In this document: piece after piece, positions 16,907 through 25,041 of the stretch
How positions within the stretch are numbered: position 1 is the stretch's first letter
Layout: the number at the start of each line of letters is the position of its first letter
The notes under the pieces: model-generated
Seen by the model: the letters and a program-made list of their open reading frames with translations, nothing else
Databases searched by the model: none
What the model was told of the DNA's origin: nothing
NCBI GenBank assembly: GCA_002438805.1
Contig: DJQV01000002.1
Span: 107,239-171,238, forward strand
DNA from: Bacteroidales bacterium UBA6377
GTDB taxonomy: Bacteria; Bacteroidota; Bacteroidia; Bacteroidales; UBA932
Reading direction: 5' to 3'
DNA length: 64,000 bases
Translations under genes and position numbers: made by a program

Positions 16907-18982
16907 TCATTTGATGTAAGTTGCCAGCGGACCGCCGGCTGCCTTGAGGGCGTCCGCGAGGGTGCGGCAGTAGAGGCGCGCTCCCGCCTCCTGGGTGTGC
17001 ACGGAATCGGCGAAGTAGTCGGCCTGGGCTTTCTGCTTCCCTATGATGTCATACTGAGCGGCCGCGAGTTCGTTGAAGTCGATATATTCGACTCCCTCCT
17101 GGGCGGCGACTTCTTTGCACCAGACGTTGAAAGTCTTGTTGAACCTCTCCACGGAAGAGTCGCTCTTCCAGCGGTTCTGCGGAGTAGGGCTGAGAACGAC
17201 AGGGATTCCTCCGCGCATCCTGGTCTGGCGGATCATCAGACGTATGTAATGCCCGTATGAGTAGACATCCTCAGGGCCGCCGTTCTTCTCCATCACGACC
17301 GTCCGGCATTCATCGGAGGTGCCGTCAAGGGTGCCGCGCGCACGTCCGGTATTGAGAGGGGACATGTCGTTGTGCCCGAACTGGATGATGACGAAATCGC
17401 CTTTCTGAATGCGGTCGCGTACTTGAGGCCAGCGGTTGTTGTAGAAAGTGCGGCTGCTCAAGCCGCCCACGGCCTCGTTGTCAACCACGGCAGTGTCATT
17501 TACGTATTCTTGGAAGAAACTGCCCCAGCCCCACTGGCCGTTGTCGCCTGTGCCGCGGCCGTTCTTGCAGGTGGAGTCGCCGGCAAGGAATATCATGGGC
17601 TTGCCTTCCTGCCTCTCAACCTGCTGGAATGCCATTCCCGGCCTTGGCTGCTGTGACTGCCGGGATGCGTAGAGTTTGAGCATCTCGGTGCCGGCGAGGA
17701 GTACAGGACCATAGCCGTGGGCAGCATAGACACTTACCGGGCGGCCTTCGTAGAAGGTGTTGGTCCATCCGAGTCCTGTGCCCACACAGGTGTTTTCCAC
17801 CTGTCCCTGTGCGTTGACCTGCTTCTCGATTCCGGCCCAGCCGGCACGGGCGATGTCCTGATAAGCTGTCCTGTCTATCCAGCCTTTGTTGATGGCGTGG
17901 GCGTAGCCGTATACGAACATGGCTGTGGCGCTGGTCTCAAGATAGGATTCGGTCTTGTCGATGAGCTGGTGCCAGCGTCCGTCCGGGGCCTGGTACGGGG
18001 CGATGCCGCGCAGGAGCGACTTGAGCAGATCGAGCACTTCGTCCCGTCCCTGCGCCCTTTCCGGAAGCACGTCGAGCACATCGCAGAGGGTGAGCACTGC
18101 CCAGCCGTTGGCTCTGGCCCAATGGTAGGACGGGTGCTCGGCCATGCCCTCTATCCAGCCGTGGCGGAAGAGGTTCTTCTCCGGCACCCAGAGATATTTC
18201 TTGAAGAGGAGGATCTGATTTACGGCCTCGGCGTAGAATTTCTGCGTGAGGTCGCCCCTCTCTTTCTGGCTGAGCAGAGCCCTGTAGGCTATCGGGGTGA
18301 TGCCCATGTACATGTCGTCGAGCCATACGGAATTGGTTGTAGGGCGGTTACGTGCCAGGATGCCGTCGGAGAGGCGGTACTCTTTGTACATGGTGAAGTT
18401 GAACCCGTTGTCGAGCAGGGCCCTGAAATCCTTGCCTTTCTGCGGGTCGGCGAGGGTGGCCTTGATCATGGCGGCGGTCATGGCACCGCAGTCGTCAAGC
18501 CATTTCGGGCTGGCGAGGTACTTAAGCTTCATCGGGTAGCCGGTGGCGTTGTAGTAGTCACGTACATAAGGGTAGATGTCTCCAAGCAGCTTGAGCCTCG
18601 TGTATGCGTAGTCGGCGTATTTGCTCTCACCGGTGAACTCGCTCAGGGCAAGCATGCCGGAGTAGGTCACGCCCCACTCGTAGGTGCAGATGCCGAAATC
18701 TCCTTTCTTGAGGGTGGAGTTTTCATCGATCTTGCTGTAGTCGGTGATGCTTTTGCCGTCTGCGTCAAGCACTTCCGCCGGAGTGCAGGCCGAGAGGTAG
18801 TCGTAGATGCGGTCGAGGGTCTGCCGGGCGCTCACGCTCGGGTCAACCCTCTTCGGTGCAGGCTGCTGCTCGGTCTTGGCGTTTTTGGCGGCCTTGCGCG
18901 CGGATTTCTGTGCGTAGGCGGGCGCTCCGATGCATGACAGCACAAGCAGCGAAGCGATAGTGATCTTGAATAACTTGGTCAT
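16907..18982 (-). CDS. GH105 unsaturated rhamnogalacturonyl hydrolase fused to CE12 acetylesterase
   Basis: A 691-residue exported protein (signal ends APAYAQ) with two pectin-related catalytic units. Residues about 50-440 are a GH105 (alpha/alpha)6 barrel, recognised by the YEWGVTYSGML, NSVWLDDMYMG (general acid Asp) and HWARANGWAV segments. Residues about 455-690 are an SGNH hydrolase of the CE12 rhamnogalacturonan acetylesterase type: LAGDSTC (nucleophile Ser), an oxyanion Gly/Asn in QFGHND, and DSVHTQEAG for the Asp-His pair. Together they would remove acetyl groups and the unsaturated end sugar left by rhamnogalacturonan lyases. A Lys/Ala-rich linker follows the signal peptide. No other pectin gene is adjacent. 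Confidence 0.88.
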   Translation of the reverse strand: MTKLFKITIASLLVLSCIGAPAYAQKSARKAAKNAKTEQQPAPKRVDPSVSARQTLDRIYDYLSACTPAEVLDADGKSITDYSKIDENSTLKKGDFGICTYEWGVTYSGMLALSEFTGESKYADYAYTRLKLLGDIYPYVRDYYNATGYPMKLKYLASPKWLDDCGAMTAAMIKATLADPQKGKDFRALLDNGFNFTMYKEYRLSDGILARNRPTTNSVWLDDMYMGITPIAYRALLSQKERGDLTQKFYAEAVNQILLFKKYLWVPEKNLFRHGWIEGMAEHPSYHWARANGWAVLTLCDVLDVLPERAQGRDEVLDLLKSLLRGIAPYQAPDGRWHQLIDKTESYLETSATAMFVYGYAHAINKGWIDRTAYQDIARAGWAGIEKQVNAQGQVENTCVGTGLGWTNTFYEGRPVSVYAAHGYGPVLLAGTEMLKLYASRQSQQPRPGMAFQQVERQEGKPMIFLAGDSTCKNGRGTGDNGQWGWGSFFQEYVNDTAVVDNEAVGGLSSRTFYNNRWPQVRDRIQKGDFVIIQFGHNDMSPLNTGRARGTLDGTSDECRTVVMEKNGGPEDVYSYGHYIRLMIRQTRMRGGIPVVLSPTPQNRWKSDSSVERFNKTFNVWCKEVAAQEGVEYIDFNELAAAQYDIIGKQKAQADYFADSVHTQEAGARLYCRTLADALKAAGGPLATYIK

Positions 18983-19019
18983 CAGTGGTTATAGTTTGTT
19001 GTTTCAAGCAAATATAGCA

Positions 19020-20204
19020 CTATTCGGCGAAATTCTCCAGTTCCGATATCAGGCTGTGGCAGTCGCGCTCGCATTCGAGCACATCCTGGAATGTGTCATG
19101 CCAGATTTCGATAGAATAGGTGTAGTCCTCAATGGGGAGTTCTCCGCATTCAAGTGCTTCGTAGAGCATGTCACCCGGGTTGAGCCCCGAGAGTGTCTTG
19201 CGATACTCCTCGCGGAGGGCGATCAGGTTTACGGCCTTGTCATACTTTGACTTGAGTGAGGTCTTGAACTGTGCGTATGCGTCTTTCAGTTTCGCCTCGG
19301 CGGCTTCTCTGCGGGCTTTGGCGGCCCGGACCTTGCCGTGGTTCTCCCATAGAGGAATGGAGATTCCTCCGGTGATTCCCTGGAAGGTGCTGCCTGTGAC
19401 GCTTTCGGACATGTAACCGATCGAGAATTTCGGAAGCCACTGCGAAGCGGAGAGTTTGACGCCTGACTCCGCATTGTGCAGGTCATTCTCCACTGAGAGC
19501 AACTCGCTGCTGCGCGCTGCTGCGTCTGCATACCACTGCTCGAAGTCGTCTGGCAGCATAGGGTCGGCGAATGCATTCATGCTGAAGTCTATGGCCTTGC
19601 CGCCGTTGAGCCTTCGGAGCTCGGAGAGAAGTGCCTGTCGCTCTATCTCGTTGTTCCTTGCCGTGCGGGCCGAAGCGAGGAGAGCCATTTTCGCCTTGTT
19701 CAAGTCCAGAGCACCGGCCTCTCCCGCATCGAACTTGCTCTGCCAGCTGTCGGCTATGGCCTTGGCGTTGGCGTGGCATTTGTCGAGTTCGGATTTGAGG
19801 GCGTTCCGGTAAACAAGGTCTATGCAGACCTGCTTTGCTTCCAGCATGATTTTTTTCCTGCCGATGGCGTATTCGTAATCCGCAGCGGCGCATTCTCCCT
19901 GGGAAATCTTCTTTCTCCAATAATACACTGTCGGGAAGTCGAAGCTCTGGCTGACGCTGAAGTCAAGCCTGTTGCCGCCTTCCGGGTCCACGGTTTCCCA
20001 GAGGTAACCCAGTTCTATTTCCGGGTCGGAAGGTGCAAGTCCGGTGCGGGCTTCCATCTTGTCGGCCTGAACCTCGCTGCGGAGCGCTTGAAGCGTGGTG
20101 TTGTTGGCCTCCACCTGCGAGAGTATGCCGCTGAAGTCCTGTGCATCTGCCGCCCCGCAAAGGGACAGGGCGGCGAACGCTGTGATCAGATATCTATTTG
20201 TCAT
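19020..20204 (-). CDS. TolC-family outer-membrane efflux protein (CusC/CzcC-like)
   Basis: A 394-residue outer-membrane factor with signal peptide (ending GAADAQ) and two long alpha-helical, coiled-coil repeats characteristic of OEP proteins (for example the ANNTTLQALRSEVQADKMEAR and HNAESGVKLSASQWLPKF regions). It would form the trimeric exit duct of the RND metal-efflux complex. It is the last gene of the operon and overlaps the cusA-like gene by 11 bases. It is slightly shorter than E. coli CusC, as usual for this family in Bacteroidetes. Confidence 0.85.
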   Translation of the reverse strand: MTNRYLITAFAALSLCGAADAQDFSGILSQVEANNTTLQALRSEVQADKMEARTGLAPSDPEIELGYLWETVDPEGGNRLDFSVSQSFDFPTVYYWRKKISQGECAAADYEYAIGRKKIMLEAKQVCIDLVYRNALKSELDKCHANAKAIADSWQSKFDAGEAGALDLNKAKMALLASARTARNNEIERQALLSELRRLNGGKAIDFSMNAFADPMLPDDFEQWYADAAARSSELLSVENDLHNAESGVKLSASQWLPKFSIGYMSESVTGSTFQGITGGISIPLWENHGKVRAAKARREAAEAKLKDAYAQFKTSLKSKYDKAVNLIALREEYRKTLSGLNPGDMLYEALECGELPIEDYTYSIEIWHDTFQDVLECERDCHSLISELENFAE

Positions 20205-23200
20205 TGGTTTTCTTCCTTTTTGCGTACCATTCGTACATTATCGGTATGATGAAGATGTTGAGAAGGGTGGATGTCAGAAGTCCCCCGAGCACCACCACTG
20301 CCATCGGGCTCTGGATCTCATTGCCTGTCTTGTCTCCGTTGAGCACCAGCGGGATGAGGGCAAGAGCAGAGGTCAGGGCCGTCATGAGGATAGGGTTGAG
20401 CCTGTCCACCGAACCATCGATGACGCTCTCCCTGAGCCCCTCCCCGTCGTGGCGCAGGTGCTGGTATCGGTTGATCAGCAGGACTCCGTTGCGGGTGGCT
20501 ATGCCGAAGAGAGTGATGAATCCGATTATCGACGGGATGCTGACCACTCCGGAACTGATCCAGACGGCGAATACGCCTCCGACAAGTGCGAGAGGCAGGC
20601 TTGCGAGCACGATGCCCGACAGCGTGACATCCTTGAACTCAAGGTAGAGCAGCAGGAAGATTGCGAGAACAGCCAGTATGGTGGCGAGGGCAAGGGTGCG
20701 TGAGGCACTTCTTGCGCTCTCAAACTGTCCGCCGTATTCGATGCGGTAGCCTTCCGGGAGCTGCACCGATTCTGCAATGACCCTCTGCACATCCTCCACT
20801 ACGCTTCCTACATCGCGTCCGCTCACATTGGCGGACACCACGAGCTTGCGCTGTACGTTCTCGCGGCTGATGGAGTTCGGGCCGTATGTAGAAACGATTC
20901 TGGCGACCTGCTCCAGCGGGACTTTGCTTCCGTTGCCGGTATCGATGAGCGCGTTGCGCACGCCCTCTATGCTGCGGGTGTCATCATCGCCGAGACGCAG
21001 CACGACATCGTAGCGGCGCTGACCCTCATAGATGTCTGAGAGTTTCTCCCCGGAGAAAGCGAGGTTGATGAAGTCGTTGAAGTCTGCCATCGTGATGCCG
21101 TACTGGGCCAGTGCGGCACGGTCTGCCTTGATCTGTATCTGGGGTGTCGCGGCCTGCTGCTCCACGGATGCGTCCACCAGCCCTTCCACTTCAGAGATGA
21201 GGCTCTTGACTGTGTTGCCGAGCATCTGCATGGTCCCGAGATCCGTACCGAATATCTTTATGGCAATGGCGGCCTTAGTGCCGGAGAGCATGTGGTCTAT
21301 GCGGTGCCCGAGCGGCTGGCCTACTGTCACCGCGATGCCCGGTATGGAGTTGAGTTTGGCGCGGACATCGCTGAAGACCTCTTCTCTTGATCTGCCGGAG
21401 AGATTGAAGTTGACATCGAGCTCCGAGGAGTTGGTGGCTTGGGAATGTTCATCGAGATCTCCGCGTCCGGAGCGGCGCGAGGTGCTGGTGACTTCCGGGA
21501 TGCTGAGGAGTTCCCTTTCCATCAGCTGCCCGAGGCGGTCGTTGTCTTCAAGGGATGTTCCCTGCTGCGTGACAGCCGAAATTGTCATCGAGCCTTCGTT
21601 GAAGTCCGGCAGGAAACTGCTTCCCATCTGTGTGAACACAACCACAGCCCCTATAAGCAGCACGCAGGTGGCTCCCATGACAGTTTTCTTGTGGGCCAGC
21701 ACCCACCTCAGGGACTTCCCGTAGATGGCGGAGAGCTTGCGGCTCACCCAGCCCTCGCGGTCGTTGCGGGTGAGGTATTTCTCATTTGATAGCATGTCTT
21801 TGCAGAGGAGGGGAGTGAGGGTCATCGCCACGATTAGAGACATGAAAAGTGAGATGATGTAGGTGATCCCGAGTGGCTTGAGAAGTCTGCCTTCCATCCC
21901 GCTCAGAAAGAAGAGGGGAGTGAAGGCCACCATGATGATGAGGGTCGCGTTGATGACGGACGAGCGGATCTCTCTGGAACCCTCGAATACCACATCGAAG
22001 ACTTTCTGCCTTTCCGCCTCCGGCTTGCGATGGTTCTGCCTCAAGCGTTTATATACATTTTCCACATCTATGATGGCATCGTCCACAAGCGAACCGATGG
22101 CGATGCACATGCCGCCGAGGGTCATGGTGTTGATGTCCATCCCGAGCAGGTGCAGGACTATGATCGTGGCAAGCAGGGACATAGGAATTGCTATGATGGA
22201 GATCACCGTAGTCCTGAAGTTGCCCAGGAAGAGGAACAGGATCAATACCACAAATATTGCACCCTCAAGCAGGGCCCGGCCCACGTTGCCGACAGATGCC
22301 TGTATGAAGTCGGCCTGCTGGAAAATGTGTGTGTCCATCTTTACGTCATGAGGAAGTGATGCCGCCACCCCTTCGAGGTTGGACTCGATGGCTTTGGTGA
22401 CTTTGAGCGTGTTGATGTTCGGTTGCTTGCTGATGGAGATGATGACGGCGGGTTTGCCGTTTTGTGAAGCGGTGCCGAGTTTGACGGCGGGACCTATTCG
22501 CAGCGTCGCTACATCGGACAGGCACACCGGGCCGCCTTTGTCCATGCAGACGAGGCTTTTGCCGAGTTCGTCAAGGTCGGTCGTGCGGGCGATGCCGCGC
22601 AGGGCGTATTCATTGCCCCATTCGCGGACTATGCCTCCTTCTGTGTTGATGCTCAAGGAGCGTCCGACGGCCTCGATCTCGGCCATTGTCACTCCGTAGG
22701 CTTCCATCTTCAACGGATCGGCGAGGATCTGGTATTGCTTCTCCTCGCCGCCGAGCACGGTCACCTGTGAGACACCGCCTGTGGCGAGGATTGCCGGTTT
22801 CACCACCCAGTCCGCCATGTCGCGAAGGTCCATCATGGAGGTGGTGCCGTCCTGAGACTGGAGCCCAAGGAAGATGATTTCTCCCATCACGCTGGACTGC
22901 GGTGCCAGGACTGGGGTCACGTCTTCTGGGAGAGATTCCCCGAGAGTCACCATCTTCTCGGAAACTATCTGCCGGGCGCGGAACACATCCATTCCCCAGT
23001 CGAATTCCACCCACACGAAAGAGTATCCATACATGGAAGTGGAACGCACGCGGCGCACGTTGGTGGCGCCGTTGACGGCAGTCTCCACAGGGAAAGTCAC
23101 CAGACGCTCCACTTCCTCAGCGGACATGCCGTGGGCATCTGACATTATCACAACAGTCGGGGCGGTGAGGTCAGGAAACACGTCAATGTCGGTCCTGTTT

Positions 23201-23298
23201 GCGCTCCAAAGTCCCCCTATGACTACCAGCACTGCTCCCAGCAGCACCAGCAGACGGTTTCTCAGAGAAAACCGTATTATTTCATTAAGCCAGTTCAT
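20194..23298 (-). CDS. CusA/CzcA-like RND metal-efflux permease
   Basis: A 1034-residue inner-membrane proton-driven pump with the RND layout: TM1, a large periplasmic loop, TM2-6, a second loop, TM8-12. The N-terminus (IIRFSLRNRLLVLLGAVLV) and the TM4 motif (IAIGSLVDDAIIDVENVYKRL) with two adjacent Asp residues fit the heavy-metal efflux branch, and those Asp residues should serve proton transfer. It works with the adaptor encoded just upstream and the TolC-like protein downstream. The operon starts with His-rich proteins, so a divalent cation such as Cu, Zn or Ni is likely, but the ion cannot be assigned from the sequence. Confidence 0.9.
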   Translation of the reverse strand: MNWLNEIIRFSLRNRLLVLLGAVLVVIGGLWSANRTDIDVFPDLTAPTVVIMSDAHGMSAEEVERLVTFPVETAVNGATNVRRVRSTSMYGYSFVWVEFDWGMDVFRARQIVSEKMVTLGESLPEDVTPVLAPQSSVMGEIIFLGLQSQDGTTSMMDLRDMADWVVKPAILATGGVSQVTVLGGEEKQYQILADPLKMEAYGVTMAEIEAVGRSLSINTEGGIVREWGNEYALRGIARTTDLDELGKSLVCMDKGGPVCLSDVATLRIGPAVKLGTASQNGKPAVIISISKQPNINTLKVTKAIESNLEGVAASLPHDVKMDTHIFQQADFIQASVGNVGRALLEGAIFVVLILFLFLGNFRTTVISIIAIPMSLLATIIVLHLLGMDINTMTLGGMCIAIGSLVDDAIIDVENVYKRLRQNHRKPEAERQKVFDVVFEGSREIRSSVINATLIIMVAFTPLFFLSGMEGRLLKPLGITYIISLFMSLIVAMTLTPLLCKDMLSNEKYLTRNDREGWVSRKLSAIYGKSLRWVLAHKKTVMGATCVLLIGAVVVFTQMGSSFLPDFNEGSMTISAVTQQGTSLEDNDRLGQLMERELLSIPEVTSTSRRSGRGDLDEHSQATNSSELDVNFNLSGRSREEVFSDVRAKLNSIPGIAVTVGQPLGHRIDHMLSGTKAAIAIKIFGTDLGTMQMLGNTVKSLISEVEGLVDASVEQQAATPQIQIKADRAALAQYGITMADFNDFINLAFSGEKLSDIYEGQRRYDVVLRLGDDDTRSIEGVRNALIDTGNGSKVPLEQVARIVSTYGPNSISRENVQRKLVVSANVSGRDVGSVVEDVQRVIAESVQLPEGYRIEYGGQFESARSASRTLALATILAVLAIFLLLYLEFKDVTLSGIVLASLPLALVGGVFAVWISSGVVSIPSIIGFITLFGIATRNGVLLINRYQHLRHDGEGLRESVIDGSVDRLNPILMTALTSALALIPLVLNGDKTGNEIQSPMAVVVLGGLLTSTLLNIFIIPIMYEWYAKRKKTNDK

Positions 23299-23310
23299 AG
23301 GGCGCCTCCA

Positions 23311-24537
23311 CTAATGTGCATGTCCGGAGTGCGCGTCCAGTCCGCCGGCCGCCTGGGCAAGCTTGACGATGACAGCACCGCGGCTGACCACTGTCTGGCC
23401 TTCCTCAAGGCCGGAGAGAATCTGGGTACGGAGTCCGTCGCTGGCACCGATGCTGACCTGTACTTTCTCGAAATATTCCGGATATACCTGTCTGTAGACG
23501 AAGTAGCTGCCCATCTCTTCAATGATGGCGCCGCTGTCGACGGTGAGCGCGTCTGTCTCGCCGCGTGTCTTGATGTGAAGTACTGCAAAAGTTCCAGGCA
23601 CCAGACCGGGTTTGTTTGCGATCTCGAAACTTACCGGAAGCAGAGGGCTGTCGACTGAAGTGGATTTTCCCACGCTGACAAGACGCCCGGAGAGTTCTTC
23701 AAGAGTCCAGATGCGCGGGTCATCGAAGAATGTGAAGTTGGCGCTTTCGATGTTCTTAAGCGCCTTGTGCCATTTCGGCTGAACCTTGGCCTCGACCAGA
23801 AGCCTGCTGTCGCTGCATACTTTTGCGAGAGGTTCACCTGCCTGCACATACTGGCCGTTATCCACCAGGAGTTCGGCCAGATAACCGTCAATATCGGAGG
23901 TGGCGGCGAAGCGTCCATCGCGGTAGTTCTTCTCAAGATTCTCGAAAGTGGCCTTGGCGACTTCGTATTCAGTCTTTGCCCGGCCCAGTTCGCTTTGGCT
24001 TACTATCTTGTCTTCTGCCAGTCTGCTCTTGCGCTCATATTCGCCTGACGCCCTCTCGTATTCGCTCTTGGCTTCGGCATAGCGTACATCCATGTTTGCA
24101 TCGGCAAGGCCCTCACTTCCTATGTAAAGTAGTGCTGCGCCTTTGCGCACGGGACTGCCTTCGAGCAGGCTGCCTCCGGCAATGGTGACTATGCCTGATG
24201 ATTTGGCTGTGATGATGCGCGTGCCGCTCTGTGAGGGGAGTATCTTTCCGACGGCACGGATTGCCTCCCCGATGCTTTCCCTGCGGCACGAATCTGTCGC
24301 AAAATCAATCATGCTGCTCTGTGCCTTAGTGAACCTCACTCCATTGGCGGTTTCGGCCTCTTCTGCACCATGATCGTGGTCATGTTCATGGTCATGGTGG
24401 TGGTCATGATCGTGGTCGTGTCCCTCGTGGGTGTGGCTGTGTGTCTCGTGATCGTGCTCGTCTTCGTGATGAGCCTCGTTGTGGCAGGCAGTGCACACTA
24501 CTGCAAGCGCTGCTGCCAACGCTAATATTCTCTTCAT
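23311..24537 (-). CDS. RND efflux periplasmic adaptor (CusB/CzcB-like) with His-rich N-terminus
   Basis: A 408-residue membrane-fusion lipoprotein; the lipobox Cys is in VVCTAC. Directly after it comes a stretch of roughly 40 residues with about 18 His alternating with Asp/Glu (HDHDHDHHHDHEHDHDH), an obvious metal-binding tail. The rest has the adaptor layout: barrel-sandwich hybrid (AKSSGIVTIAGGSLLEGSPV and its partner DIDGYLAELLVDNGQYV) split by a coiled-coil hairpin (about 140-200), then beta-barrel and membrane-proximal domains. It ends in another short His cluster (LDAHSGHAH). It is 12 bases from the pump gene. Its translation start lies in a hairpin with the upstream gene's stop. Confidence 0.9.
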   Translation of the reverse strand: MKRILALAAALAVVCTACHNEAHHEDEHDHETHSHTHEGHDHDHDHHHDHEHDHDHGAEEAETANGVRFTKAQSSMIDFATDSCRRESIGEAIRAVGKILPSQSGTRIITAKSSGIVTIAGGSLLEGSPVRKGAALLYIGSEGLADANMDVRYAEAKSEYERASGEYERKSRLAEDKIVSQSELGRAKTEYEVAKATFENLEKNYRDGRFAATSDIDGYLAELLVDNGQYVQAGEPLAKVCSDSRLLVEAKVQPKWHKALKNIESANFTFFDDPRIWTLEELSGRLVSVGKSTSVDSPLLPVSFEIANKPGLVPGTFAVLHIKTRGETDALTVDSGAIIEEMGSYFVYRQVYPEYFEKVQVSIGASDGLRTQILSGLEEGQTVVSRGAVIVKLAQAAGGLDAHSGHAH

Positions 24538-24545
24538 TTTTGTAA

Positions 24546-24632
24546 TTGTCTGATTGTTAACGGGAGCCGTTGTGACGACTTCGGAAAGGGCGCAGTGCGT
24601 GGCATTGCACTGCGAGAAAAAACAATCAGACG
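24546..24632 (-). promoter_or_regulatory. Nested hairpin linking the small His-rich gene to the adaptor gene
   Basis: TTGTCTGATTGTT at 24546-24558 is inversely complementary to AACAATCAGAC at 24621-24631. Between them CGCAGTGC (24591-24598) pairs with GCACTGCG (24607-24614). On the minus strand one outer arm contains the stop codon of the small gene, and the other lies eight bases before the adaptor ATG. The same arm with the same spacing occurs at 56715. It may couple translation of the two genes. Confidence 0.5.
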
Positions 24633-24973
24633 ACAGGGGGGCCTCGAAGCGCTCCGTGAGGTATGTCCGGTGTGGATTTTCGCCTGAAATGGTCGCTCAG
24701 GTCGAAAATCAGTGCGCCCGGAAGACGCGGCGGGCAAGGAACGGGGGCGGAGAGCATCCCGAAATGGAGAGGGGTGCAGAAAAGGGCCGGTGCCGCAGAT
24801 GCGGCTGTGCTTTTCATGATATAGGTGTTGAGCCCCTCGCAGTGCTGGAAGTGGTGTATATGCTTCTCTACGGCGGTATGGCAGTGGTGCTCGTGGGGTA
24901 TGACCGAGTGGGCGAACACTACGATGAATGCCAGCATGCAGAAGCACAGAGAAAATGTCTTATTCCGCCCCAT
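24626..24973 (-). CDS. Small exported His-rich protein, first gene of the metal-efflux operon
   Basis: A 115-residue protein with one hydrophobic N-terminal segment (FCMLAFIVVFAHSVI) followed by a His cluster (PHEHHCH ... KHIHHFQHC), so it is probably exported or membrane anchored and metal binding. ATG 24973 is preferred over GTG 24979. Small proteins of this look commonly precede cusB-type operons in Bacteroidetes, but no biochemical function is known to me. A -7-like TATCTTTG (24986-24979) ends only five bases before the ATG, so the mRNA could be nearly leaderless. The Pro-rich C-terminal half carries no recognisable motif. Confidence 0.7.
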   Translation of the reverse strand: MGRNKTFSLCFCMLAFIVVFAHSVIPHEHHCHTAVEKHIHHFQHCEGLNTYIMKSTAASAAPALFCTPLHFGMLSAPVPCPPRLPGALIFDLSDHFRRKSTPDIPHGALRGPPVV

Positions 24974-25009
24974 CCCCACAAAGATAACGATAATTCCGGA
25001 TTTTTTATG

Positions 25010-25017
25010 TAAGTTTG
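25010..25017 (+). promoter_or_regulatory. -7 promoter element for the receiver/ATP-grasp gene
   Basis: TAAGTTTG matches TAnnTTTG. Transcription would begin near 25024 and leave a leader of about 18 bases before ATG 25042. A matching -33 box is not clear. Confidence 0.4.
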
Positions 25018-25041
25018 TGCATATAGCGACTTTAAAACAGT

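Noticed and set aside
17717..18937. 406-codon plus-strand open frame
   Set aside because: Antisense to the GH105-CE12 gene, made possible by high GC; no family-like motif in the translation.
24555..25012. Plus-strand open frame opposite the small His-rich gene
   Set aside because: It shows no signal peptide or family motif, whereas the minus strand encodes a membrane segment and a His cluster suited to the metal operon.
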